From assembly GCA_027924585.1 (NCBI GenBank), contig BSBM01001668.1:422501-486500 (forward strand): a DNA stretch of 64,000 nucleotides, in the 5' to 3' direction. Below, piece after piece: positions 44,519-57,100 of the stretch (position 1 is its first letter; every line of letters starts with the position of its first letter). Source of the stretch: Larix kaempferi. Its lineage: Eukaryota > Streptophyta > Pinopsida > Pinales > Pinaceae. The notes below the pieces were generated by a model that worked only from the letters and a program-made list of their open reading frames with translations, was not told the origin of the DNA and ran no database searches. A program made the translations under genes and the position numbers.

Positions 44519-44840
44519 TTGATATCACTCGATCATCAGCATCGTCATCATACGATCATCAGCATCGTCATCAGCATCGTCATCATACGATCATCAGCAT
44601 CGTCATCAGCACGATCGTCGGCATCGTCATCGCACGACCATCATCAACATCGTCATCATACGATCATCAGCATCGTTATCACACGACCGTCATCAACATC
44701 ATCATCATACGATCATCAGCATCGTTATCACACGATCATCAGCATCGTCATCACACAATCATCAGCATCGTCATCACACGACCGTTATCAACATCATCAT
44801 CATACGATCATCAGCATCATCATCACACGATCATATTACA
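44519..44840. repeat. Copia 2 array 1: GATCATCAGCATCGTCATCACAC
   Basis: Irregular ~24-base units CATACGATCATCAGCATCGTCAT repeated about twelve times. The 117-codon Ser/His-rich frame over it is a repeat artefact. Confidence 0.9.
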
Positions 44841-44989
44841 GGATGATCAATCCTACTCTCTTTAGGACATAACTCCATGGATGATGCAATCCAGATCAAG
44901 TTCCAGGATGATCAATCCTTATCACTTTAAGACAAGTCCATGTCGGGGGATGATGCAATCCCAACCACAGTGCCAGTCCTTTTTCATAC

Positions 44990-45345
44990 TTGATGTGACC
45001 TAGATCAGATCTAGGATTTACCGTCACAGAGCCAATCCTCTTTCATACTGGATGTGTCACATCTACAGAGCCAGCCCTGTTTCATGCTAGATGTATCACA
45101 TCTACAGAGCCAGCCCTGTTTCATGCTGGATGTATCACATCTACAGAGCCAGCCCTGTTTCATGCTGGATGTATCACATCTATAGAGCCAGCCCTGTTTC
45201 ATGCTGGATGTATCACATCTACAGAGCCAGCCCTGTTTCATGCTGGATGTATCACATCTACAGAGCCAGACCTGTTTCATGCTAGATGTATCACATCTAT
45301 AGAGCCAGCCCTATTTCATGTTGGATGTAACCTAGAACAATTCTA
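44990..45345. repeat. Copia 2 array 2: 39-bp unit
   Basis: TGTATCACATCTACAGAGCC + AGCCCTGTTTCATGCTGGA is repeated every 39 bases, about eight times. Because 39 is a multiple of three it produces long but meaningless open frames on both strands. Confidence 0.95.
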
Positions 45346-45349
45346 GGAT

Positions 45350-45745
45350 TTGTCACGTACATTTTGAACCGAGGTCCAGGGACGATCCAGTCCTATCATG
45401 TACCTTTTGAACCGAGGTCCACGGACGATCCAGTCCTATCATGTACCTTTTGAACTGAGGTCCAGGGACGATCTAGTCCTATCATGTACCTTTTGAAACG
45501 AGGTCCAGGGACGATCCAGTCCTATAATGTACCTTTTGAACCGAAGTCCAGGGACGATCCAGTCCTATCATGTACCTTTTGAACCGAAGTCCAGGGACGA
45601 TCCAGTCCTATCATGTACCTTTTGAACCGAAGTCCAGGGACAATCCAGTCCTATCATGTAGCTTTTGAACCGAAGTCCAGGGACGATCCAGTCCTATCAT
45701 GTACCTTTTGAACTGAATTCCAGGGACAATCTAGTCCTATCATGT
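45350..45745. repeat. Copia 2 array 3: 43-bp unit
   Basis: The unit GAACCGAGGTCCAGGGACGA + TCCAGTCCTATCATGTACCTTTT recurs every 43 bases from about 45,366 to 45,745 (nine copies). Confidence 0.95.
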
Positions 45746-46013
45746 CATGCATTTATTGGAGACCTCATGTCTACGGCTCAATTCAAAGGACCATAGTCCG
45801 AGGACGATCCAATCCCCTTACCTGTTCATTCAGGATTTTGTTCTCGGAGACATCTTGTCTACGGATCACTTTAGGACTAAAGTCCATGGATGATACAATC
45901 CTCTCATTACTATGGGTACAAGTATCTTCATCCATACAAGTACAAACATGTATCAATACATCAAGGCATCATGTAACCTCATCATCAAGACATGTAAATC
46001 AAAACATGTATTT

Positions 46014-46350
46014 TCACTAATACATCTATCATCAAAAGCATGTATTCTCACTAATACATCTATCATCAAAAGCATGTATTCTCACTAATACATCTATCAT
46101 CAAAAGCATGTATTCTCACTTAATACATCTATCATCAAAAGCATGTATTCTCACTAATACATCTATCATCAAAAGCATGTATTCTTACTAATATATCTTT
46201 CATCAAAAGCATGTACTCTTACTAATACATCTTTCATCAAAAGCATGTATTCTTCACTAATACATCTAACATCAAAAGCATGTATACACTAACACATCTA
46301 TCATCAAAAGCATGTATACATCTATCATGTATTCTCACTAATACATCTAA
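46014..46350. repeat. Copia 2 array 4: ~37-bp unit
   Basis: CACTAATACATCTATCATCA + AAAGCATGTATTCT is repeated about nine times with small indels. Confidence 0.93.
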
Positions 46351-46631
46351 CATCAAAAGTAAAAATATAAGAATCCTAAATCTAAATAATTCTAAGTAAC
46401 TAAGTGCAGCAAATAGGTAACCTCATCATTGATGAGGCAGACTTGTTATCAGATACTATACTACTCCCCCTTTCGAGGAGGGTCCTTTTGAACTACACCA
46501 AGCTTGTCTCGGAAGTATTAAAACTTTACTCGAGACACAGGTTTAGTCAAGATATCAGCAATCTGATCCTCAGTGCTTATATACTCGAGCTTGATAGCTC
46601 CCCTCTGCACCATATCTCGTATATAGAAGTA

Positions 46632-48617
46632 TCATATCTCAATGTGTTTTGACTTATCGTGGAACATAGGATTTTCAGTCATCTTAATGCAGCTTTGATT
46701 ATCACACATAATCACAGTGGGATCCATTTCTAAGTGAAACACTCCAGATAATAGTTTCCGAAGCCATACTGCTTCACAGTTGGCAGAACAGGCAGCTATA
46801 TATTCTGCTTCAGCAGTACTGAGGGCCACACTAGATTGTTTCTTGCTAAACCATGAGATCATGGCAGATCCATGACCGTAGCATCCACCTGAAGTACTTT
46901 TTCTGTCTGAGACACTACCTGCCCAGTCAGAGTCTGAGTAACCATATAACCTCATTACATGCTTTGCAGCTATTAAGTGAACCTTTCTAGGTTCTACTAG
47001 ATATTGACTTAGGGTATTTACAGCAAAGCATATATCAGGCCTAGTATTTTTTAAATACATCAATGACCCGATAATTTGTCTATATAGGGTTATGTCCACT
47101 AATTCTGATGAATCATTAACTAATAACTTCAAGTTGGAGTCCATGGGAGTGGCCATGGCTTTACACTCCAACATATCAAATCTTTTGAGAATCTCCACAG
47201 TATACTTACCTTCATTTAGAAAGATTCCTTTTGGTTCTTGCCATACTTCTAAGCCTAAGAAGTAGTGCATTAATCTGAGATCTTTCATCTCGAATTCTAA
47301 AGAAAGCTTCTTCTTGCTTTCAATAATTTGTTTCTCATTTCCAGTTAGAAATAGATCATCTACATATAACAACAATATAACTGGTTCATCATCCATCACT
47401 TTGAGGTAAAGATTGGGGTCAACTTTACTTTTGGTAAAGCCCATGCTTGTTAAGAAATTTTCAATCCTCCCGTACCAAGCCCTGGGAGCTTTCTTCAATC
47501 CATATAATGCCTTTTTCAGTTATCATACATGGGTCCTTCCATCCTTGAACTCAAACCCTTGTGGTTGTTCTATGTATACTTCTTCTTCAATTACACCATT
47601 CAGAAAAGCTGTCTTAACATCCATTTGGTTTAATTTCCACTTCATCATGGATGCAAGTGCCATGATAGTTCTAATTGAAGTATACCTAGCAACTGGTGCA
47701 AATGTTTCTTCATAATCAATTCCCTCCTTCTGAGAGAATCCTCTAGCTACAAATCTTGCTTTGTATTTTTCAATGCTGCCATCTGGAGCATGTTTTATCT
47801 TGAAAATCCATTTGGAAGAAACCACACTTTTATCTTTTGGTTTGGGGACTATATCCCAAACATCATTTTTCATTATTGACTGATATTCTTCTGTCATTGC
47901 TTCTACCCATTCTTTCTTCTGAGCTGCCTCTTCATAGCTAGTAGGTAGTTGATCCACAAGATCACACATCAAGGCCATATAGTTGGACACTAGCTTTGGT
48001 TTCTTTCTTTCTCTAGTGGAGCCTTCAAGAGCTCCATATCTTTCAGCCCCTTGAATAATATCTCTAGCCCATGCTGGCCTTCTTTTCTTAGATAAGTCTG
48101 TAATAGGAGGCTCTTGTGGTTCCAACATGTCATGATCCTCTGGTGAATCATCTTCAGGAATGGGCACAGCCTCTGTGATTCTGGGAGATGAATCTTCTTC
48201 ATAGATTTCTTCAAGTTGGCACTTTCTGGATTTCTTGAGAGTTGCTTCTTCATCAAAAGTTACATCTCTACTTATTTCTATGTGATGAAAACCTGGAATG
48301 TAAATTCTGAAGGCTTTGGATGATTCACAATAACCAACAAATATTCCCTTCTTACCAAAAGGGTCCAACTTGGTTCTCTTTTCTTTTGAAATGTGGATGT
48401 ACACAGGACACCCAAATATTTTAAGATGACTTACCTCAAGCTTCTTTCCTATAAACACTTCTTCTGGAGTTTTGAAATCAAGAGCACTATGAGATAATCT
48501 ATTTTGCACATATACTGCCGTCTTGGCTGCTTCAGCCCATAGATAAATGGGACGATCTTGGTCATGTATCATAGTCTTCACAACTTCCATGATTGTTCTA
48601 TTTTTCCTTTCAGCCAC
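46632..48617 (-). pseudogene. Copia 2 integrase end, reverse transcriptase, RNase H
   Basis: 48,617-47,523 (364 codons) starts MAERKNRTIMEVVKTMIHDQ, where the integrase catalytic Glu lies in AERKN, and carries the integrase C-terminal region and RT start (KWIFKIKHAPDGSIEKYKAR, MDVKTAFLNGVIEEEVYIEQ). Two stop codons near 47,520 interrupt it. The same frame resumes at 47,498 (KKAPRAWYGRIENFLTSMGF, VILLLYVDDLFLTG) and runs into RNase H (YGYSDSDWAGS, STAEAEYIAACS, IMCDNQSCIKM) to 46,632. About 20 residues normally between the RYLKGT motif and SDSDWAG are missing (KHVMRLYGYSDSDWAG), a small in-frame deletion. Confidence 0.93.
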
Positions 48618-49841
48618 CCCATTTTGTTGGGGATTATAGGGAGTAGTTAGTTCCCTTTTAATTCTAGCTTCTTTACAAAAGTCTTCAAAGTCCTTTGAGG
48701 TAAATTCTCCGCCATTATCTGTTCTGAGAATTTTGATTCTCTTTTTTGAGAGATTTTCTATTAGAGCCTTGAACTCTTTGAATTTTCCAAAGACTTCATT
48801 CTAACCTTTTAGGAAGTATATCCAGGTTTTCCTTGAATAGTCATCAATGAATGAAAGATAGTATTCAAACCCACTTAGATAAGTAGTGGGCATTGGTCCA
48901 CATACATCTGAGTGTATTAGCTCCAGAATGTTCTTAGTCTTTGTTTCACTCTTTGGAAAGGGGTTCTTGACATTTTTCCCTTTCTTACATCCTTTACATG
49001 AGCCATCATGATCAGCTTTCAAATCTGGTAATCCTATGACTATCTTGCTTACATAGGGTAAAGCCTTATACTTGATGTGAGCTAATCTTCTATGCCATAG
49101 CTCACTGGGGCTAGAGATCTCATGAGCAAGGGCAGCTTCTGGATGACCCTTGAGCTTATAGAGACCTCTTTCTTCTTCACCAATGACAACTACATCTTTA
49201 ATTGTCTTTCCTTTAGACCACATGAGTACTTGTCCATCTATGAAAGCCACTCTAAAACCTTTCTTATTTAGTGCTGAGATAGAGAGTAGGTTCTTCTTTA
49301 AACCTGGTACATATAAGATGTCTTTCATCTTCAAAGGTGTTCCAGAATCTAGCTTGTAGATAGCTTCACCAATTCCTTTGATGGAATATTGGTAGTCATC
49401 TCCTAGAGATACCTTTTGTGTAGAAGACTTTTCTTCAAGATTTGAGAAAGTCTTTCTTTGACCTGTCATGTGCTTAGAAGCACCACTGTCAATGAGCCAT
49501 GTATCTTCTCGAGGAGATACAGATCCAGAGAGTGCAGAGAATAGGACATATTCTTCTGGATCTTCTTTCTTCACCTTATATCTTTTCCTTTTAGGTCTTA
49601 CCTCTACCTCTTCTTCATCTTCTTCCTCTTATTCACTATCATTTTCTGCCATATGTGCATGGTGTCTTTTGTGGACAAACTTCTTCTTTTGTGAAGGACA
49701 AAATATGGAGATGTGTCCTAGTTTATCACAGTTGTAGCATTTGACTGTGGAAAGATCTCTTACTGGAATTGGTCCTTTTCTCTTTTTAGGTCTAGAGAAG
49801 TATTGAGATCCTTTGTGGTCAACTTTCTTGAGATGACCCAT
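48618..49841 (-). pseudogene. Copia 2 zinc knuckle, protease, integrase core
   Basis: All in one frame. The zinc knuckle CYNCDKLGHISIFCPSQ (C-x2-C-x4-H-x4-C) is followed by a TAA at 49,626, an acidic linker, and the protease DTWLIDSGASKHMTG. Next come the integrase zinc region (LWHRRLAHIKYKAL ... CKGCKKGKN) and catalytic motifs (HSDVCGP; after a TAG at about 48,799, RTDNGGEF), joining the next segment. All catalytic residues are intact, in contrast to copia 1, where a zinc His is lost. Confidence 0.92.
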
Positions 49842-49849
49842 TCTTCTTC

Positions 49850-50467
49850 ATTGGTATGGGTGGCCAAAGCTTGGTCATCCTCTTTGAGAAGAGCTTCTTT
49901 GTTGGGTACCCTAGCTTCTTCTTGAACACAATCCTTCCATACTATATCAAACTTCATGCTCTCTTTCCTAGCACACATGGTTTGTATGAATGATTCCCAA
50001 GGTCTAGTGAGACCATTGAGAGCAGTCATCACAAGTTCATCCTCATCAAGAGTATCACCAATTGCATCTAGTTGTTCCTTGATTTGTGAAACCCTTGAGA
50101 AGTAGTCTTGAATGGATTCTCCTTTGTGCATCTTGGTACTCTTCAATTGAGTCCTTAGGTTCATCTTCCTATTGATGTTCTTTCCTTCATACATTCTTCC
50201 TAGGGCATCATACATTTCCTTTGGAGTATTCTTGGAGGCCACTTGGGGAATCAAGTGGTCTTTAATAGAATCAGCTATGATTCTCTTTGCCCTAATCAAA
50301 TCCTTCCTATGCTTTTCTTTGGCTTCATCTCCTTCTGGTTCTACAACTTCATCTTTAATATAATGAGCAAGATCATTCTCTTCAAGAATGAGACCAATTC
50401 TGTATTTCCATGCCCGGAAATTCTCTATACCTTCTAGCTTGTCCTCAAGCTTAGTGTTTGGAGCCAT
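49850..50467 (-). pseudogene. Copia 2 gag
   Basis: A frame from MAPNTKLEDKLEGIENFRAW (50,467) through KNINRKMNLRTQLKSTKMHK, GESIQDYFSRVSQIKEQLDA and ALNGLTRPWESFIQTMC to about 49,850. This is the Ty1-copia gag (UBN2-like) domain that forms the particle. A frameshift near 49,850 separates it from the zinc knuckle, so the gag-pol fusion is broken. The ATG at 50,467 gives the longest frame and is followed at once by conserved residues. Confidence 0.92.
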
Positions 50468-50547
50468 ATTCTCTTGGGGGAGTCCAAGAGACAGAGAGTA
50501 CTTATCTGAAAAGTTACCTTTTTTTTTTTTGGATCCTGAGACAGAAA

Positions 50548-50861
50548 TTTATCGCACTTTTGGTAGAATTAGGGTTTGACTTTCCCAGAGTTCTACCCAA
50601 CCAAAAAGTTCAATCTAGGGCTCAAAAGATTTGTCTTGAGAAGGACTATCCAGCTGTGTAATCGGATTTCAACAATACCAACTTTTTGCTGAGACCAATT
50701 TCTGGTTTATCACACTTTTGGTAGAATTAGGGTTTGACTTTCCCGGAGTTCTACCCAACCAAAAAGTTCGATCTAGGGCTCAAAAAATTTGTCTTGAGAA
50801 GGACTATCCAGCCATGTAATCAGATTTCAATAATACCAACTTTTTGCTGAAACCCTAAACT
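50548..50861. repeat. 157-bp tandem duplication in copia 2 leader
   Basis: The segment TTTATCGCACTTTTGGTAGA...AATACCAACTTTTTGCTGA at 50,548 recurs at 50,705 with few differences. It is non-coding leader between primer-binding site and gag. Confidence 0.9.
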
Positions 50862-50919
50862 TCACCGGAGAGAGAGAGAGAGAGATTCTTACCTTGTGAA
50901 AGATGTCCTATTCAGTCTA

Positions 50920-50931
50920 TCTCTGATACCA
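50920..50931 (-). other. Copia 2 primer-binding site
   Basis: The minus strand reads TGGTATCAGAGA directly at the LTR edge: initiator tRNA-Met type over its first eleven bases. Confidence 0.92.
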
Positions 50932-51422
50932 TGTTAAGTTTAAACCAAATAGACTAGCAAGATCACTGAAAGAAGCATAATCACAAGATAGACATAGTAT
51001 TTACCCTGGGAAACCCTCATGGGGTAGAAAGCCTAGCAAATCTTTCCTCAATAAGATGATCAACCAAAATACAAGATGTGCTCCCTCCTTCTTCTCCTCC
51101 TTAGCAGATCTCCCAGACAAGTGCGCTACTTTACTCAAGTGAGCGAATGTTTCTAATGAGGAGTTCACCTCCTCTATTTATACTAACTCTCGACCACCAA
51201 AAATACCTAATGGGGCTGACCTCTCCTGGAGAAGTCTAACAACCCCTAAAACATAACCTTAGGGATGACCCCCACATGGTGAGTCTAATAACCCTAGTTA
51301 CCACAACTCCTCGGAGGAATAAATATCTCCGGATACATAATAGAATCACCTCGGAGGGATGGAACATCTCCAGGATAAATAATGTACAAATGTAATATTC
51401 TTAGAAGTTACAATATTCAACA
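50932..51422 (-). repeat. LTR of copia 2 (5' LTR)
   Basis: 491 bp, TGTTAAGTTTAAACC ... ATATTCAACA; right TSD CAAAA follows. Confidence 0.95.
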
Positions 51423-51427
51423 CAAAA

Positions 51428-54043
51428 GGCCTTCACGGACACCTGTTGGATACCTGCGAAGGCATAGAACTCCAACCGTGCAGCAAAACCTAGTTCTAGG
51501 GAGTATTGCAAGTGTGTCTACAGAGGTTCCAGCTGGGAATGCTAACCACAAGTGCGTGGGGGACGATTTTGCAAAGTTGACCCCTGTGCGCAAAAATTGC
51601 ACACTCCCTCACTGAGAAAAACCCTAGTTTCCAAGATGGACCTACAAGGTGACACCCGAGCCACAGGACCAGAGGGGAGGGGAATGCCTAGCACTATCCC
51701 GACGCCTTGAATCCAATGGAGTTGATGGTTTGTCGATCAGAGACATAGTCTTCATTCTATGGCTCGTTCTGTCTCGCATCCAAAAGGCCTTCAGGGACAC
51801 TAACTGGATACCTGCCGGGGCATAGAACTCCAACCGTGCAACAAAACCTGGTTTCGGGGAGTCCTACAAGTGTGTCTAGAGAGGTTCTGGCTGGGAATGC
51901 TAACCACAAGTGCCCAGGGGAGGATTTTGCTAAGTTGACCCTCATGTGCAAAAATTGCACACTCCCTCGCTGAGAAAAACCCTAGTTTCCAAGATGGACC
52001 TACAAGGTGACACCCGAGCCACGACACCAGAGGGGAGGGGAACCCCTAGCAGTATCCCGATGTCTTGAATCCAATAGAGATGACGGTTTGTCAATAGGAG
52101 CCACGGTATTCATTATATGGCTCGTTCCGTCTTGCATCCAAAAGGCCTTTAGGGACACCTATAGGATACCTGCCGAGGGCATAGAACTCCAACCGTGCAA
52201 CAAAACTTGGTTCTAGGGAGTCTTGCAAGTGTGTCTAGAGAGGTTCCCACTGGGAATGCTATCCACAAGTGCTCGGTGGATGATTTTGCAAATTTGATCC
52301 CCGTGTGCAAAAATTGCACACTCCCTCACTGAGCAAAACCCTAGTTTGCAAGATGGACCTACAAGGTGACACCCGAGCCATGGGACCAGAGGGGAGGAGC
52401 ACCCGTAGCACTATCCAAACATCCTGAATCCAACAGAGCTGATGGTATGTGGATCGGAGCCACGGTCTTCATTCTATGGCTCGTTTAGTCTCGGATCCAA
52501 AAGGCCCTCAAGGACATCTGCTGGATACCTACCGAGGCATAGAAATACAACCATGCAGTAAAACTTGGTTCCGGGGAGTCTTGCAAGTGTGTCTAGAGAG
52601 GTTCCAGCTGGGATTGATAACCACAAGTGCCTGGCGGAACATTTTGCAAAGTTGACCCTCGTGTGCAAAAATTGCACTCTCCCTTACTGAGCAAAACCCT
52701 AGTTTCCAAGATGGACCTACAAGGTGACACCTGAGCCACGGGACCGGAGGGGAGGGGAACCCATAGAATTATCCTGATCCCCTAAATTCAACTGAGCTGA
52801 CATTTGTCGATCGGAGCCACGGTCTTCATTCTATGGCTCGTTCCGTCTCGCATCCAAAAGGCCTTTAGGGACACCCACTGGATACCTGCCGTGGCATGGA
52901 AATCCAACCGTCTAGCAAAACCTGGTTCCCTGGAGTCCTGTAAGTGTGTCTAGAGAGGTTTCGGCTAAGAATGGTAACCACAAGTGCCCAGGAGAGGATT
53001 TTGCAAAGTTGACCCCCGTTTGCAAAAATTGAACACTCCCTCGCTGAGCAAAACACTAGTTTCCAAGATGGACCTACAAGGTGACACCCGGGCCATGGGA
53101 CCAGAGGGGAGGGTCACCTCTAGCACTATCCCGACATCCTGAATCCAATGGAGTTGGCGGTTTGTCGATCGGAGCCACGGTCTTCATTCTATGGCTCGTT
53201 CCATCTCGCATCCAAAAGGCCTTCAAGGACACGTGCTGGATACCTGCCGGGGGCATAGAAATCCAACCGTGCAGCAAAACCTAGTTCCCAGGAGTCCTGC
53301 AAGTGTATCTAGAGAGGTTTCAGCTGGGAATGCTAACCACAAGTGCCTGGTGGATGATTTTGCAAATTTGACCCCCATGTGCAAAAATTGCACACTCCCT
53401 CACTGAGCAAAACCCTAGTTTCCAAGATGGACCTACAAGGTGACAGTCGGGCCATGGGACCAAAGGGGAGGGGCACCCCTACCACTATCCTGACGTCCTG
53501 AATCCAATGGAGCTGACGGTTTGTCGATCAGAGCCACGGTCTTCATTCTATGGCTCGTTCTGTCTCGCATCCAAAAGGCTTTCAGGGACACCCGCTGGAT
53601 ACCTACCGGGGGCATAGAACTCCAACCGTGCAGCAAAAACTTGTTCCGAGGAGTCCTGCAAGTGTGTCTAGAGAGGTTCCGACTGGGAATGCTAACCACA
53701 AGTTCCCGGTTGACGATTTTGCAAATTTGACCCCCTTGTGCAAAAATTGCACACTCCCTCACTGAGCAAAAGCCTAGTTTCCAAGATGGACCTACAAGGT
53801 CACACCTGGGCCACGGGACCAGAGGGGAGGGGCTCCCCTAGCACTATCCCAACATCTTGAATCCAACAGAGTTGACGATTTTTCGATCGAAGACACGGTC
53901 TTCATTCTATGGCTCGTTCTGTCTTGCATCCAAAAGGCCTTCAGGGACACTCGTTGGATACCTGCTGGGGCATAGAACTCCAACCATGCAGCAAAACCTA
54001 GTTCCAGGGAGTCCTACAAGAGTGTCTAGGGAGGTTTCGGCTG
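51428..54043. repeat. Satellite A array, left arm (~358-bp unit)
   Basis: The anchor word CTAACCACAAGTGC recurs at 51,540, 51,899, 52,257, 52,617, 52,975, 53,333 and 53,691 (period 358-360). With the split monomer at 43,619 there are about eight units. Each contains TGAGCAAAACCCTAG (the plant telomere unit AAACCCT is embedded), a T(C)GATCGGAGCCACGGTCTTC block and AAAATTGCACACTCCCTCACTGAG. Short open frames in several directions are by-products. Confidence 0.95.
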
Positions 54044-55318
54044 GAACATATAGATCTTAATAGGATTTATACAATCTCTGTTTTACGAGAAACTAACCTT
54101 AGAAAATATCTTAGCAATGACAATGAATCCTTCATTTTGCATTTGTTAGTAGAAGAAGATCAATTTTTGACAAAACAATGTAGTTATTACATGTGGAGGC
54201 AACTGTTTCTCGTGGAAAACAAGTGTACGGTTGAGCAGAGGAAATATGTTGGGAAACGGGCTATTATATTAGCTTTTCCGATGGGCAAGTGGTTTACAGA
54301 AGGAAATATGGCGACTGTAGGTATCTATGCCTTTCTTCCGACGGAAATTGTAACAGGATTTCCATTTATAGTACAGGAAGATTTTTTACTGGTTTTGTCA
54401 AGAGAAAGTATCATTTTCAATAACAAGTGGAATCAATGAATCCTTCATTATGTTCCATTAGCCTTTTGTTTATCATTTCGTGCTCTGATAAGTGGTAATT
54501 CACCTCTATCATCGAAAACTTGGGTCTATAGGTACCTTCCCTTTCATATTCCTCGTTATCCACAGCTAACACAAGTTAGAGATGCCATTCAGGACCAATT
54601 GAAAGTTGATGGAGTGGTTTTATGTGACGTCGGCTTTGGAATAAACGTTTATGTAAACCAACAGAAGCTCGGACAATACTCCCTCCTTTTAAACGCATTA
54701 TGGAGACAACAAGAGGACAAGTTCATCAAAGCGACTTCATTCATATATATTCTCATAATGTACACATAGCCCATGCTTATCTTGATAAACAAGAGTTTTA
54801 TAATAGCTTGAATTTTTTGGGCATGGTTATCTCCCTGTATTTGATTGTCTGAATGGTTGAAAAGCTTGCCTGAAAATATGTACATTGAACTTCTTTGTTT
54901 TATTGCTGAAAATTGGAAGGGATTTTCAAGTCACCTGCAAAATGCTCCTTTGCTGAAATATGTAAGTTATTCCAAGAACATAGATTTGGCTAGTGTATCA
55001 AATGCTACCATCCACACCAGAATTTATGTTTCGTCAAAGCAGTCGCACATATTGTGGCTGACCAAATGGTCCAGGGAGCTTGGAAGTGCTTGCAAATATT
55101 ATTCCATGATTGAATCTACCCAGAAGGCAATTATAAATTTAGATCCTCGAGAATGCATGGATCTACCCAGAAGGAAATTATAAATTTAGATCCTCGAGAA
55201 GGTGAGAAACCGTATGAGTGGTTAAATTAGTGTCCTAAAATTATAGAGCTTTCCATCTCAAGGTTTGTTGTGTGGCTCCTGGATGTAGTATTAGACTCAA
55301 CAGATAGTAAACTTGTTA
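54044..55318 (+). pseudogene. HSP90-like ATPase family gene fragment, left arm
   Basis: Broken coding sequence resembling plant proteins annotated as histidine kinase/DNA gyrase B/HSP90-like ATPase family (large sacsin-like proteins). Diagnostic segments: VGKRAIILAFPMG, GIYAFLPTEIVTGFPFIVQE, DFLLVLSRESIIFNNKWNQ, then YPQLTQVRDAIQDQL, DKQEFYNSLNFLGM, and LPENMYIELLCFIAENWKGF ... HILWLTKWSRELGS. In those proteins this part lies just downstream of the N-terminal ATPase domain; the ATPase motifs themselves are not present. Frameshifts near 54,740 and 54,850 and a TGA after NNKWNQ kill it. A 45-bp duplication (ACCCAGAAGG...CTCGAGAA) lies at about 55,120-55,200. Confidence 0.75.
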
Positions 55319-57100
55319 TCACCACTAGAATGCCTCCGGGGTGCCCAACTAGGATTCCCGTAGTGCCCAAACAATGGCTCCATTCACAAATCCGTTGATT
55401 CCAGTGGGTCTGGGATGCTGGGTTTCGGCTACGGGACCCCCCACAGCGTACCTCGAAGACACGGAAGCGGTGCCAATGGGCCATCCCCGGAGATAGAGTT
55501 TTGCTCAATGAAGGCCATTCCAAATTCACTCAAGGGGGGCATTTCTCGTCCGGAGGCCCCCGGGCATGCATGACCACCGTGGATAGGTCCACTATGGCCA
55601 CGTGGACCTGTACAAGGCGACAGAATCAAATTCCGCTTGATAGTTTGGGTTTCGTGGCCACGGAGCAAATGCCCAAAGTGTCCCTAAATGGCCCCGGGGT
55701 GCCCGACTAGAATGCCCGTAGGACCCGAACCGTGGCTCCATTTGTGAATCCGTCGGATCCGGTGGATCTGGGACGGTGGGTTTCAGCTAGGGGACCCCCC
55801 AAAGCATGCCTCAAAGGCCCGGAAGTGGTGCCAATGGGCCATCTCCGGAGCTAGGGTTTTGCTCAGTGAAGGCCATTCCAAATTCGCTCAAGGGGGCCAT
55901 TTCTCGTCCGAAGGCCCCCGGGCGCACCTGGCCACCGTGGACAGGTCCACTATGGCCATGTGGACTTGTGGGAGCTGAAAGAATCCAAGTCCACTCATTA
56001 GTTTGGGTTCCGTGGCCCCGGAGCAAATGCCCAAAGTGTCCCTGAATGGCCCCGGGGTGCCCGACTAGAATGCCCGTAGCACCCGAGCTGTGGCTTCGTT
56101 CATGAATCCGTTGATTTTGGTGGGTCCAAGATGTCGGGTTTCGGCTAGGGGACCCCCCACAACGTGCCTCGAAGGCCCGAAAGTGGTGCTAATGGGCCAT
56201 CCCCGGAGCTAGGATTTTGTTCAACGAAGGCCATTCCAAATTCGCTCAAGGGGGCCATTTCTCATCCGAAGGCCCTCGGGCGTCCGTGGCCACCGTGGAC
56301 CTGTGGGATTCAACAGAATCCAAGTTCACTCACCGGTTTGGGTTCCATGGCCCCAGAGCAAATGCCCAAAGTGTCCCTGAATGGCCCTGAGCTGCCCGAC
56401 TAGGATGCCCGTAGCGCCCAATGCGTGGCTCCGTTCGTGAATCCGTTGATTCTGGTGGGTCCAGGACATTGGGTTTTTGCTAGGAAACCCCCTAGAGCAT
56501 GCCTCGAAGGCCCGAAAGTAGTGCCAATGGGCCATCATTGGAGCTAGGGTTTTTCTCAGTGAGGGCCATTCCAAATTCACTCAAGGGGGCCATTTCTCCT
56601 TCGGAGACCCTCGAGCATGCGTGGTCATCATGGATAGGTCCCGTATGGCCATGTGGACCTATGGGAGGCAACGGAATCCAATTCTGCTCGTCAGTTTGGG
56701 TTCCGTGGCCACAGAGCAAATGCCCAAAGTGTCCGTGAATGGCCCCGGGGTGCCCGACTAGAATGCCCATAGCACCGGAACTGTGGCTCTGTTCGCAAAT
56801 CCGTTGATTCCAGTGGGTCTGGGACACTGGGTTTCGGCTAAGGTACACCCACAGCATGCCTCGAAGGACTAGAAGCAGTTCCAATGGGCCATCACCGGAG
56901 CTAGGGTTTTTCTCAGTGAGGGTCATTCCAAATTCGCTCAAGGGGTCCATTTCTTGTCCAGAGGCCCCCAGGTGTGCGTGGCCACCGTGGACAGGTCCAC
57001 TATGGCCACATGGACCTCTGGGAGCTGACAGAATCCAATTCCGCTGGCCGGTTTGGGTTCCGTGGGCCCGGAGCAAACCCCTAAAGTGTTCATGAATGCC
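55319..57100. repeat. Satellite B array, left arm (~357-bp unit)
   Basis: The block CTAGGGTTTTGCTCAGTGAA + GGCCATTCCAAATTCGCTCA recurs near 55,495, 55,852, 56,210, 56,546 and 56,903 (period 357-358, one shorter unit of 336). GC-rich, with TGGCCACCGTGGACAGGTCC and CCCCGGGGTGCCCGACTAG blocks. The TGAGCAAAACCCTAG box shared with satellite A is here on the minus strand. Confidence 0.95.

Larger units (their letters stand above)
43872..51422 (-). mobile_element. Ty1-copia LTR retrotransposon 2
   Basis: LTRs of 491 bp each (43,872-44,362; 50,932-51,422), TGTTA...CAACA. A perfect CAAAA duplication lies at 43,867-43,871 and 51,423-51,427. It reads on the minus strand with gag, protease, integrase, RT and RNase H in Ty1-copia order and is clearly related to copia 1 at protein level. 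The primer-binding site TGGTATCAGAG is at 50,931-50,921 and a purine tract (AAGGGGGAG) at 44,371-44,363. A ~2-kb non-coding 3' region carries four different tandem arrays. It is inserted in a satellite A monomer, so it postdates that array. Pol has few lesions: one frameshift, three stop sites and one small RNase H deletion. Confidence 0.96.

Noticed and set aside
45011-45285. Perfectly periodic 89- and 64-codon frames; CRISPR-like look of repeats with regular spacing
   Set aside because: This is the 39-bp tandem array of copia 2: units abut directly with no variable spacers, and it lies inside a retrotransposon in a plant genome.
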